This document shows, in pieces, positions 23,914 to 50,300 of a stretch of DNA of 64,000 nt. Made by a program: the position numbers and the translations under genes. The notes under the pieces are model-generated. The model was not told the DNA's origin. It did not search any database and saw nothing but the letters and a program-made list of their open reading frames with translations. The DNA is from Streptomyces zinciresistens K42. Its GTDB lineage: Bacteria; Actinomycetota; Actinomycetes; Streptomycetales; Streptomycetaceae. Within the stretch, counting starts at the first letter, position 1; the number at the start of each line of letters is the position of its first letter. Location of the stretch: NCBI RefSeq assembly GCF_000225525.1, contig NZ_AGBF01000003.1:1-64000 (forward strand). The letters run 5' to 3'.

Positions 23914-25113
23914 GTGGCCGACGCCCTGCACCCCCCTGTGTCACTGCCTACCCAGCGGAGCTGCCCCTTCGATCCTCCGGATGGCTACAGCCCGCTGCGC
24001 GAGCGGGAGCGGATAACACGCATGAGTTATCCGGGCGGCACGCCCGGGTGGCTCGTCACCCGCTATGCCGAAGCGAAGGAACTGCTCGTCCACAAGAGCT
24101 TCAGCGCGCGCCAGGAAGGGATCATCTCTCCCGTCCCCACGGAGTTGGCGTACGACGGACCGGCCGCTCCGGGCGCTTTCGCGAAGACGGACGACCCGGT
24201 CCACAGCAAGTATCGCAAGCTCATCACCGGCTTTTTCACGGTCCGGCGCACGCGTCAACTCGCCCCCATGATCGAGCGAATCGTCCACGAGCAACTCGAC
24301 GACCTGGAAAAGGCCGGGCCGGGCGCCGACCTGGTGGAGGTCTTCACCGAGTCCGTTCCCTCGCGGGTCATGTGCGAGATGATCGGCGTCCCCGAATCGG
24401 AGCGGAAGAGCCTCCAGCGTCATGTGGAGACCACCGGCCGGCTCTCCGCCACCGTTCCCGAGGCGCTCGCCGCCGTGTCCGCGATGAGCGGGTTCCTGGC
24501 CCGCTTCGTCCCCGCCCGGATGGACGACCCCCGGGACGACGTCCTCGGGGACCTCATCCGCGGCGGGCAGCTCACCGAGCAAGAACTCATGGGCATGACC
24601 GCCACGTTGATCACCGGGGCCTTCGACACCACGGGCAACATGCTCGCCATGGGCGTCTACGCCCTGCTCGAGCACCCCGGTGAACTGGCCAAGCTCAAGG
24701 AGGACCCGGAGCTCATGGGGGCTGCCGTCGAGGAACTCCTCCGCTTCCTCACCATCTCCCACCTCGGGGCCAGCCGGTGGGCGCTCGAAGACGTCGAGTT
24801 CGCCGGCCGGACCGTCAGGAAGGGCGAGGTGGTCACTGTCGCCCTCCCCGCCGTCAACCGCGACCCCGAGCGCTACGAGAACCCCGATCAGCTGGACATC
24901 GGCCGTACCGACCACGGGCACCTGGGGCTCGGCCACGGCGTCCACCAGTGTCTCGGCCAGCATCTGGCCCGCACGATCCTGCGCGTCGGCTACGAGGCCC
25001 TGTTCGACAGGTTCCCCACGCTGCGACTGGCCGTACCGGCCGACGAGATCCCGATGCGGGACGACTTCGTGCACTACGGCCCCGGATCGCTTCCCGTCAC
25101 CTGGGAGGACTGA
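23914..25113 (+). CDS. Cytochrome P450, probable tailoring oxygenase
   Basis: This 399-residue soluble bacterial P450 is expected to hydroxylate or epoxidise the polyketide. The I-helix carries the acid-alcohol pair in TGAFDTTGN (Asp238-Thr239), and the K-helix ExxR is EELLR. The haem loop is HLGLGHGVHQCLGQHLAR with Cys346 as the iron ligand. The usual Phe seven residues before the cysteine is Leu here, an uncommon change near the haem thiolate. Start GTG 23914 has GGAGGAG immediately upstream (tight spacing). A [3Fe-4S] ferredoxin follows 131 bp downstream and is the likely electron donor. The location between the LAL regulators and the PKS genes makes it part of the cluster. Confidence 0.93.
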   Translation: MADALHPPVSLPTQRSCPFDPPDGYSPLRERERITRMSYPGGTPGWLVTRYAEAKELLVHKSFSARQEGIISPVPTELAYDGPAAPGAFAKTDDPVHSKYRKLITGFFTVRRTRQLAPMIERIVHEQLDDLEKAGPGADLVEVFTESVPSRVMCEMIGVPESERKSLQRHVETTGRLSATVPEALAAVSAMSGFLARFVPARMDDPRDDVLGDLIRGGQLTEQELMGMTATLITGAFDTTGNMLAMGVYALLEHPGELAKLKEDPELMGAAVEELLRFLTISHLGASRWALEDVEFAGRTVRKGEVVTVALPAVNRDPERYENPDQLDIGRTDHGHLGLGHGVHQCLGQHLARTILRVGYEALFDRFPTLRLAVPADEIPMRDDFVHYGPGSLPVTWED

Positions 25114-25244
25114 TCGAGACGCGCCAGCGGTGAACGCGACGGGCGGTGGGAGGTTCTCCCGCCGTCCGTCACCGTCATGCAAGAGGGCCCATGAGACGTA
25201 GACATGCCGGCCCATCCCGAACAACCAGGCAGGACTGAGAACCG

Positions 25245-25451
25245 ATGAGGATCACCGCCAACCGTGAGGTGTGCTGTTCGGCGGGCCAGTGCACGCTGAT
25301 CGCGCCCGACCTGTTCGACCAGAGCGACGAGGACGGCTCCGTCGTTCTGCTCGACGCGCAGCCCGGCGCCGGACGGCTGGACGTTCTGCGCGAGATCGTG
25401 TCCCGTTGCCCGAGCGGTGCGATCCGCCTCGAAGAAGACCCTGGCGCGTGA
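25245..25451 (+). CDS. [3Fe-4S] ferredoxin partner of the P450
   Basis: This small acidic ferredoxin of 68 residues donates electrons to the cytochrome P450. Cysteine ligands are visible at residues 10, 16 and 55 (CCSAGQC and RCPSGAI). The middle position that would hold a fourth cysteine in [4Fe-4S] ferredoxins is alanine, so a [3Fe-4S] cluster is expected. Cys11 is an extra cysteine next to the first ligand. Start ATG 25245 has AGGACTGAG about 5-10 bases upstream. It follows the P450 gene, and no ferredoxin reductase gene is present in the window. Confidence 0.92.
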   Translation: MRITANREVCCSAGQCTLIAPDLFDQSDEDGSVVLLDAQPGAGRLDVLREIVSRCPSGAIRLEEDPGA

Positions 25452-25544
25452 AAGCAGTACGCGAGATCTCGGGGCGCGAATACCGGCGGAGAATGCCGCC
25501 GTGGCAAGGATCACACGGATGGTGAAGCGCCGCTGAAACCGAAT

Positions 25545-25565
25545 CCCCGGGAAACACGTCCGGGG
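25545..25565 (+). terminator. Weak hairpin after the ferredoxin gene
   Basis: CCCCGG (25545-25550) and CCGGGG (25560-25565) enclose a 9-nt loop, 93 bp after the ferredoxin stop. It is short, so it could be a weak terminator or chance. Confidence 0.3.
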
Positions 25566-25589
25566 TGCTCGCCATGCCTGACCAGATTT

Positions 25590-25605
25590 CTAGGGTTTCC
25601 CTTAC
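25590..25605. promoter_or_regulatory. Palindromic site upstream of PKS-A
   Basis: CTAGGG-TTT-CCCTTA contains AGGG/CCCT arms and sits about 110 bp upstream of the PKS-A start, in the AT-richest part of the gap. It resembles, with one base less in the spacer, the CTVGGG...CCC sites known for PAS-LuxR activators of macrolide clusters. A cluster regulator site is plausible but unproven. Confidence 0.3.
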
Positions 25606-25712
25606 GGAACCAGAGCTAACGTGGCCGGTGTCCGTCTGGCAATGCGTGTGTTGATGACTTTCAGGGCCGTTGCGCTCTTCCAGCGAACGACGCGTTAAGT
25701 GTGGAGTTTCTC

Positions 25713-41264
<15,552 letters not shown>

Positions 41265-41307
41265 CCGGAACGCACCGCGTCCCCGGAAATTACCGGCCGA
41301 AGGCTTC

Positions 41308-41328
41308 AACCCCCTGTCCCGGGGTTTT
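41308..41328 (+). terminator. Terminator-like hairpin between PKS-A and PKS-B
   Basis: AACCCC (41308-41313) and GGGGTT (41321-41326) enclose a 7-nt loop and run into TTTT. It lies 43 bp after the PKS-A stop and only ~20 bp before the PKS-B start. As the three PKS genes are probably co-transcribed, it may partly end transcription, protect the 3' end of the PKS-A message or modulate PKS-B translation. Confidence 0.4.
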
Positions 41329-41349
41329 CCGAAGGAGTGACAAGAGGCA

Positions 41350-44300
41350 GTGAGCGAGACCAAGCTGCGGGATTACCTCAAGCGCGCGACGGCCAGTCTG
41401 CACGAGACGCGTCAAGAGCTGCGGGAACTCAAGGACAGGGACACCGAACCCATCGCGATCGTCGGGATGGGGTGCAGGTATCCGGGCGGAGTGCAGTCGC
41501 CGGAAGACCTGTGGGAACTGGTCGCCACGGGTACCGACGCCGTCTCCGCCTTCCCCGTGGACCGGGGATGGGACGAGGACCTGTACGACCCCGACCCCGA
41601 GAAGCCGGGCAAGAGCTACACGCGTGAGGGCGGGTTCCTGCACGACGCGAACGGCTTCGACGCCTCGTTCTTCGGCATGAGCCCGCGTGAGGCGCTGGCG
41701 ACCGATCCGCAGCAGCGGCTGCTGCTGGAGACGTCGTGGGAGGCCCTCGAACGGGCGGGCATCGACCCGGCGTCCGTGCGCGGCAGCCGGACAGGCGTGT
41801 TCGTCGGTGTGATGTACAACGACTACGGCTCCCGCATCCAGTCGATACCCGAGGGCCTCGAAGGCCACCTGGGCAACGGCAGCGCGGGAAGCGTCGCGTC
41901 CGGCCGCATCTCGTACACCTTCGGCTTCGAAGGTCCCGCGGTGACCGTGGACACGGCGTGCTCCTCCTCGCTCGTGGCGCTGCAACTGGCCGTGCAGGCG
42001 CTGCGCAAGGACGACTGCTCGCTGGCACTCGCCGGCGGCGTGGCCATGATGGCGACACCAGGCGTGTTCGTCGAGTTCAGCCGGCTGCGCGGCCTCGCCG
42101 TGGACGGGCGCTGCAAGTCGTTCTCGAACGCGGCCGACGGGACCGGATGGTCCGAGGGCGCCGGTGTGCTGCTCCTGGAGCGGCTGTCCGACGCGCGGCG
42201 CAACGGACACCGGGTGCTGGCCGTGGTGCGGGGCGCCGCCGTCAACCAGGACGGGGCGAGCAGTCGGCTGACGGCGCCGAACGGCCCCTCGCAGCAGCGG
42301 GTCATCCGCGACGCCCTGCGGAACGCGGGCCTGTCGGCGGCGGACGTGGACGCGGTGGAGGCGCACGGCACGGGTACGCCGCTGGGCGACCCGATCGAGG
42401 CGCAGGCGCTGCTGGCCACCTACGGCAAGGAGCGGCCCGGGGCGGACCGGCCGCTGTGGCTGGGGTCGTTCAAGTCGAACGTGGGCCACACGCAGGCGGC
42501 GGCGGGTGTGGCCGGTGTCATCAAGATGGTGATGGCGATGCGCCACGGTGTGCTGCCGAAGACCCTTCACGTGGAGGAGCCGTCGGCGCACGTGGACTGG
42601 TCGGCGGGGGCGGTGTCGCTGCTGACCGAGGCGAAGCCGTGGCCGGAGACGGGCGAGCCGCGCAGGGCCGGTGTGTCGTCCTTCGGCGTGAGCGGCACGA
42701 ACGCCCACGTGATCCTGGAGCAGGCTCCGGAGGCGGAGCCGACCGAGGTCGCCGCTGCTGAGGTGGTGGGTGGTCCGGTGGCGTGGGTGGTGTCGGGTCG
42801 TAGTGCGGCTGGTTTGCGGGCGCAGGCGGGCCGGTTGCGGGAGTTCGTGGTGGGGCGGCCGGAGCTGGGTGTTGCCGATGTGGCGCTCTCCCTGGCGACG
42901 ACCAGGTCCGCGTTCGAGCAGCGGGCCGTGGTGACCGGGACCAGTCGTGAGGAGCTCCTGGAGCGCCTGGATGCGGTGGTCGACGGGACGAAGCTCCCCG
43001 GTGTGATCTGGGGGAAGGACGCCGAAGCACCGGGCCGTTCGGTGTTCGTGTTCCCGGGTCAGGGGGCGCAGTGGCTCGGTATGGGTGTGGGGTTGCTGGA
43101 GTCTTCGCCGGTGTTCGCGGAGTCGGTGGGTGAGTGTGAGTCGGCTCTGTCGGTGTATGTGGACTGGTCGTTGACGGATGTGTTGCGGGGTGTGGAGGGT
43201 GCTCCGGGGTTTGACCGGGTGGATGTGGTGCAGCCGGTGCTGTTCGCGGTGATGGTGTCGTTGGCGCGGTTGTGGCGTTCGGTGGGTGTGGAGCCGGATG
43301 CGGTGATGGGTCACAGTCAGGGGGAGATCGCTGCGGCGTGTGTGGCGGGTGCGCTGTCGTTGGAGGACGCGGCGAGGGTGGTGGCCTTGCGGTCGCAGGC
43401 GATCGCGGCGGGCCTTGCGGGTCGTGGCGGCATGGTGTCGGTGGGCCTGCCGGTGGATGTGGCCAGGGAGCGTATCGCCGCGTGGGGCGGGGCGATCTCG
43501 GTGGCGGCGGTGAATGGGCCGGGTTCGGTTGTGGTGTCGGGTGATGCGGGTGCGCTGGATGAGCTGGTGGTGCTGCTGGAGGGTGAGGGGGTGCGGGTTC
43601 GCCGGGTTCCGGTGGACTATGCCTCGCATTCGGCGCATGTGGAGGAGATCCGCGGCGAGTTGCTGAAGGTCCTGGCGGACATCGCGCCGCGCCCGTCGCA
43701 GGTGCCGTTCTACTCCACCGTGACCGGTGAGCTGGTGGACACGGCGGGTCTGGACGCCGAGTACTGGTACACGAATCTGCGGCAGACGGTGGAGTTGGAG
43801 GCGACGACCCGTGCCCTGCTCGGCAGTGGTCATGGCGTGTTCGTCGAGGTGAGTCCGCATCCGGTGCTCACGCTTCCGGTGCAGCAGACGGTGGAGGCCG
43901 CCGACGCGCAGGCGGTGGTCGTGGGCACGCTGCGGCGCGACGAGGGCGGTCTGGAGCGGTTCCTCACCTCCGCCGCCGAGGCGTTCACCCAGGGCGTCCA
44001 GGTGGATTGGGCCGCCATACAGGAGGAGCGCGGTGGCCGCCGCGTCGAGCTGCCGACCTACGCCTTCCAGCGCGAGCGTTACTGGCTCAAGGCTCCCGCG
44101 GGCGCGGGCGACGCGGGATCGGTCGGTCTGGGTTCGCTGGGGCATCCGCTGCTCGGTGCGGTGGTGTCGATGGCGAGTGGCGGCGGGGTCCTGCTGAGCG
44201 GGCGGCTGTCACTGGCCACCCACGAGTGGCTGGCGGATCACGCCGTGCACGGGGTCGTTCTGCTGCCGGGCACGGCGTTCGTGGAGTTGGCGGTACAGGC

Positions 44301-47300
44301 GGGCGACCAGGTCGGCTGCGGCCGGGTCGCGGAACTGATCCTGGAAGCGCCGCTCATCGTGCCCGAGAAGGGCGGGGTGCACCTTCAGGTCGAGGTGGGC
44401 GAGGCGGACGCTTCGGGCCACCGCGAGGTGAGCGTGTTCTCACGGGACGAAGCGGAGGCAGCGGGCGCGGTGTGGGTGCGCCACGCCCGTGGGGCGCTCG
44501 CGCCGGCCGCGGGTGCTGAGGCGACCCCCTTCGACTTCGGGGCGTGGCCTCCGCCGGGGGCCGAGGTCGCGGACGTGTCGGGGCAGTACGCGCGGGCAGC
44601 GCAGAACGGGTTGCGGTACGGGCCCGTTTTCCAGGGGCTGAAACGTGCGTGGCGGCGTGGCGACGAGGTGTTCGCGGAGGTCTCCCTTCCGGACGGGGAG
44701 CGGGAAGGGGCCGGTGAGTTCGGTCTGCACCCGGCCCTGTTCGACGCGGCGTTGCACGCGATGGGTGTGAGCGAGGCTCTGGCGGACGGTTCGGGCGCCC
44801 TGCTGCCGTTCTCCTGGCGCGGATTCTCGCTCGGGGCCGTCGGCGCGTCCTCGCTGCGGGTGAGGCTGGCTCCGGTGACGGGCAGCGGTTCCGGCGCGGT
44901 GTCGGTGGTGGTGGGGGACGAGTCCGGGCGCGTGGTGGCCTCGGTGGAGTCCTTGGCGCTGCGGCCGGTTGAGGCCGACCGGTTGAAGATCGCGGGCGGG
45001 GCGGCGCGGGATGCGCTGTTCCGCGTGGAGTGGGTGGATGCGCCCGCGTTTGACGCGGCGGGCGAGGCGGCGCCGCGGACTGAGGTCATGCGGGTGGCCT
45101 CCGCTGGTGCGGATGTGGTCGGTGAGGTGCATGAGCGGGTCCTCGGGGTCCTGGAGCGGGTGCGGGCGTGGGTGGCGGACGAGGATCTCGCGGGTGAGCC
45201 GCTGGTGGTGGTGACCCAGGGCGCTGTCGACGCGGGCGAGGGTGTGGTGGATCTGGCGGGGGCTGCGGTGTGGGGTCTGGTGCGGTCCGCGCAGGCGGAG
45301 AGTCCCGGGCGTCTGGTGTTGGTGGACACCGATGACGTGGAGGGGGTTGAGGGTGTCCTTCCCGGGGTGTTGGGGCTGGGGGAGGAGCAGGTGGTGGTGC
45401 GGTCGGGTGTGGTGCGGGTGCCGCGTCTGGGCCGGTCGGTGGCTTCGGGTGATGCTCGGGAGTCGGGGGTGTTCGGTTCGGGTGCGGTGCTGGTGACGGG
45501 TGGTACGGGGGTGCTGGGTGGTTTGGTGGCCCGGCATCTGGTGGTCCGGTATGGGGTCAGGAAGCTGGTGCTGCTGTCCCGGCGTGGTGTGGGGGCCGGG
45601 GGTGCGGCGGAGTTGCGGGCGGGGTTGGAGGCCGTGGGCGCCGAGGTGGTGTTCGTGGCCTGTGATGCTGCGGATCGTGGGGCTCTGTCCGGGGTGTTGT
45701 CGGGGTTGCCGGAGGGCTTCGGTCTGAGTGGTGTGGTGCATGCGGCGGGTGTGCTGGACGACGGGCTGCTGTCGTCGTTGACCCGTGAGCGGGTCGAGCC
45801 GGTGCTGCGGGCGAAGGTGGACGCGGCGTGGAATCTGCACGAGTTGACCGAGGGGATGGGTCTGTCGGCGTTCGTGCTGTTCTCTTCGGCTGCCGGGGTG
45901 CTGGGTGGTGCCGGGCAGAGCAGTTACGCGGCGGCGAACGTGTTCCTGGACGGTCTGGCGTCGTGGCGGCGGGCCCGGGGGCTGCCGGGTGTGTCGATGG
46001 CGTGGGGTCTGTGGGCCGAGGCCAGCGGCATGACCGGACACCTCGGTGCGCAGGACCTGCTGCGGGTGTCGCGTTCGGGTCTGGTGCCGCTCTCCTCCGA
46101 GGAAGGGCTCGAACTGTTCGATGCCGCGCTGGCGTCGGACGAAAGCGTGCCGGTCCCGCTGCGGCTGGACCTCCCCGCGCTGCGCGCGCAGGGCGCCGAA
46201 CTCCCCGCCCTCTTCCGCAACGTCGTACCCCGGGTGACGACGCGCCGCACCGCGCGATCGCAGCAGACCGCGAGTCTTCCCGACGAACTGCACCGGCGCC
46301 TCGCGGGTCTCCCGCAGAAGGCGCAGGACGAGATGCTGGGGGAACTGGTCCGCGTTCAGACCGCGGCGGCCCTCGGCCACGCCACCCCCGAGACGGTGAA
46401 CACGCGTCAGCCGTTCAAGGAACTCGGCTTCGACTCCCTGATGGCCGTCGACCTGAGGAACCGGCTCACCGCGGAGACCGGCCTGCGACTGTCCGCCACC
46501 CTGGTCTTCGACTATCCGACCCCGGTGGCACTCGTCGGCCACCTGCGCGAGGCGATCCTCGGCGAACACGGTGCCACCGCCTCGCCGGGCGCGGGTGTGG
46601 TGGCCGCGGCAGGCACACCGGTCGACGGCGACCCCATCGTGATCGTGAGCATGAGCTGCCGTCTTCCGGGCGGGGTGCGCACGCCGGAGGAACTGTGGCA
46701 CCTGGTGGCGACGGGCACCGACGCGGTGTCCGGGTTTCCGGCCAACCGTGGGTGGGACCTCGACGGGATGTACGACCCGGATCCCGACCGGGAGGGCACG
46801 TACTACGTCCGCAACGGCGGATTCCTGCACGACGCCGACCAGTTCGACCCGGCGTTCTTCGGGATCTCGCCGCGTGAGGCGCTGTCGATGGACCCGCAGC
46901 AGCGGCTGCTGCTGGAGACGTCGTGGGAGGCGTTCGAGCGGGCCGGCATCGATCCGGTGGCCAACCGGGGCAGCCGATCCGGTGTGTTCGTCGGTGTCAT
47001 GTACAACGACTACGCCACCCGTCTGTACGGGAACGCTCCGGAAGGCTTCGAGGGCTCCCTCGGCACCGGCAGCGCGGGCAGTGTCGCGTCCGGGCGCATC
47101 TCGTACACCCTGGGTCTTGAGGGGCCCGCGGTGACCGTGGACACGGCGTGCTCGTCGTCGCTGGTGGCGCTGCACATGGCGGCCCAGGCACTGCGCCAGG
47201 GCGAGTGCGATCTGGCGCTGGCCGGCGGCGTCACGGTGATGTCGTCGCCGGGTGTGTTCGTGGAGTTCAGCCGTCAGCGGGGGCTGTCCGTAGACGGCCG

Positions 47301-50300
47301 GTGCAAGCCGTTCTCCAACGCGGCGGACGGCACGGGCTGGGCCGAGGGCGTGGGGATGCTGCTCCTGGAGCGGCTGTCGGACGCCCGGCGCAACGGTCAC
47401 CCGGTGCTGGCGGTGGTCCGAGGCTCGGCGATCAACCAGGACGGCGCGAGCAACGGCCTGACCGCCCCCAACGGCCCGTCGCAGCAACGCGTGATCCGTC
47501 AGGCGCTGGCGAGCGCCGGCCTGTCGGCGGCCGACGTGGACGCGGTGGAGGCGCACGGTACCGGTACGACGCTGGGCGATCCGATCGAGGCGCAGGCAGT
47601 GCTGGCGACGTACGGCCAAGGGCGCCCCGAGGGACGGCCGTTGCTGATGGGCTCGGTGAAGTCGAACATCGGCCATCCGCAGGCGGCAGCCGGTGTGACG
47701 GGTGTGATCAAGATGGTGATGGCGATGCGCCACGGTGTGCTGCCGAAGACGCTGCATCTTGACGAACCGTCGAAGGAGGTGGACTGGTCGGCGGGCGAGG
47801 TGCGGCTGCTGGCGGAAGCCGTGAAGTGGCCGGAGACGGGCCGGCCGCGTCGGGCCGCCGTGTCGTCGTTCGGCGTGAGCGGGACGAACGCGCACACCGT
47901 CCTGGAGCAGGCTCCGGAGGGCGAGGCGGCCGGGACCGCCGCACCCGAGGCGGCCTCGGGCCCGGTGGCGTGGGTGGTGTCGGGCCGCGGCCCGGCCGGG
48001 CTGCGGGCGCAGGCCGGGCGGCTGCGGGAGTTCGTGACGGCCCGTCCGGAGCTGGCAGTTCCGGATGTGGCGCTGTCGCTGGCGACGACCAGGTCCTCGT
48101 TCGAGCATCGGGGCGTGGTGACCGGGGCCGATCGCGAGGAACTCCTGGCTCGGCTGGGCGCGCTCGCCGGGAACGAGGCCGGCCCCGGCGTCACGCGCGG
48201 TGTGGCGGACGCCCGGGGCCGTTCGGTGTTCGTCTTCCCCGGCCAGGGCGCGCAGTGGAGGGGCATGGCGGTGGGGTTGCTGGACTCCTCGCCGGTGTTC
48301 GCGGAGGCGATGGCTGAGTGTGAGTCGGCCCTGTCGGTGTACGTGGACTGGTCGTTGACGGATGTGCTTCGGGGCGCGGAGGGTGCTCCCGGTTTCGACC
48401 GGGAGGATGTCGTTCAGCCCGTGCTGTTCGCGGTGATGGTGTCGCTGGCGCGGTTGTGGCGTTCGGTGGGTGTCGAGCCCGATGCGGTGATGGGCCACAG
48501 CCAGGGTGAGATCGCTGCGGCGTGTGTGGCGGGTGCGCTGTCGCTGGAGGACGCGGCCAAGGTGGTCACCTTGCGGTCCCAGGCGATCGCGGCCGGCCTT
48601 GCGGGCCGTGGCGGCATGGTGTCGGTCGGCCTGCCGCTGGACGCGGCCAGGGAACGTATCGCCGCCTGGGACGGCGCGCTCTCCGTCGCGGCGGTGAACG
48701 GCCCGGGTTCGGTCGTGGTGTCGGGTGGCCCGGAGGTGCTGGACGAGCTGGTGGCACAGCTGGAGGGCGAGGCGATCCGGGTCCGCCGGGTTCTGATCGA
48801 CTACCCCTCGCACTCCGTACACGTGGAGGCGATCCGCGAGGAGCTGCTGAAGGTCCTGGCGGACATCGAGCCGCGGTCCTCCCAGGTGCCGTTCTACTCC
48901 ACGGTGACCGGCGAACTGCTGGACACCGCCGCCCTGGACGCCGAGTACTGGTACCGCAACCTCCGGCAGACGGTCCAGCTGGAGGCCGCCACCCGCGCCC
49001 TCCTCGACAGCGGGCACGGTGTCTTCATCGAGGCGAGCCCGCACCCTGTCCTGATGCTGCCGTTGCAGCAGACCGTGGAGGCCGCCGGGGCGCCGGCGGT
49101 GGTCGTCGGCACGCTGCGGCGTGACGAGGGCGGCCTGGAGCAGTTCCTGACCTCCGCCTCCGAACTCCACGTCAGCGGGGCCGACGTCGACTGGCGGAGG
49201 GTGTTCGAGGGCCGTGGTGCCCGTCGGGTCGATCTGCCGACCTACGCCTTCCAGCGCCAGCGGTACTGGCTGGACGCGCCGGTCGGTGAGGCGCCCGCCG
49301 GCGGGGCGGGGCCGGGCGCGGACAGTGTGGACGCGCGGTTCTGGGAGGCCGTCGAGCGCGAGGACCTGGAGTCGCTGGTCCGCACGCTGGAGGTGGACGA
49401 CGAGGAGCAGCAGTCGTCCTTGACCGCGTTGCTTCCGGCGCTGTCGTCGTGGCGTCGTCAGCGGCGTGAGCGGAGCACGGTGGACGGCTGGCGCTACAGC
49501 GTCGCCTGGACCCCCGTGGCGTCCGCCGCCGACGCCGCGCTCACCGGTACCTGGCTGGTCGTCGTCCCCCGGATCTGCGGTGACGAGGCGTTGCCCGCCT
49601 CCGTGGTGGACGGTGTGGCCTTGCGTGGCGCGCGGGTGGTCCGTGTCGTCGCCGACGCGGCCGACGGCCGTGAGGCGATGGCGGAGCGGCTGCGTGCGGC
49701 GCTCAAGGAGGCGGGAACGGACCCGGCAGCCGTGTCGGGCGTGTTCTCGCTGCTGGGGCTGGACGAGTCGGCGCACGGATCGTTCGAGGCGGTCCCGGCC
49801 GGGCTGGCGGCGACGGTGGGCCTGGTCCAGGGGCTGGGCGACGCCGGTGTGCAGGCCCCGCTGTGGTGCGGGACGCGGGGCGCGGTGTCGGTCGGACGCT
49901 CCGAACGGCTGGCGAGCCCGACCCAGGCGATGGTCTGGGGGCTGGGGCGGATCATGGAAGTGGAGTACTCCCGGCGCTGGGGCGGGCTGGTCGACCTGCC
50001 CGAGACCGTGGACAGCCGTGCGGTGGACCGTCTGGCCGCGGTACTGGCCGGTGCGGAGGCCGAGAACCAGGTCGCGATACGCGGTTCCGGGGTGTTCGCC
50101 CAGCGGCTGGTGCGGGCCCCGGCGCCGGAGAACCCGACCCGGGACGGCTGGCGGCCCACCGGTTCGGTGCTGGTCACCGGCGGTACCGGTGCGCTGGGCG
50201 CACATGTGGCGCGGTGGCTGGCGCGTACGGGTGCCGAACACCTGGTGCTGACCAGCCGCCGGGGAATGCAGGCCGAGGGCGCCGCCGAGCTGAAGGCGGA

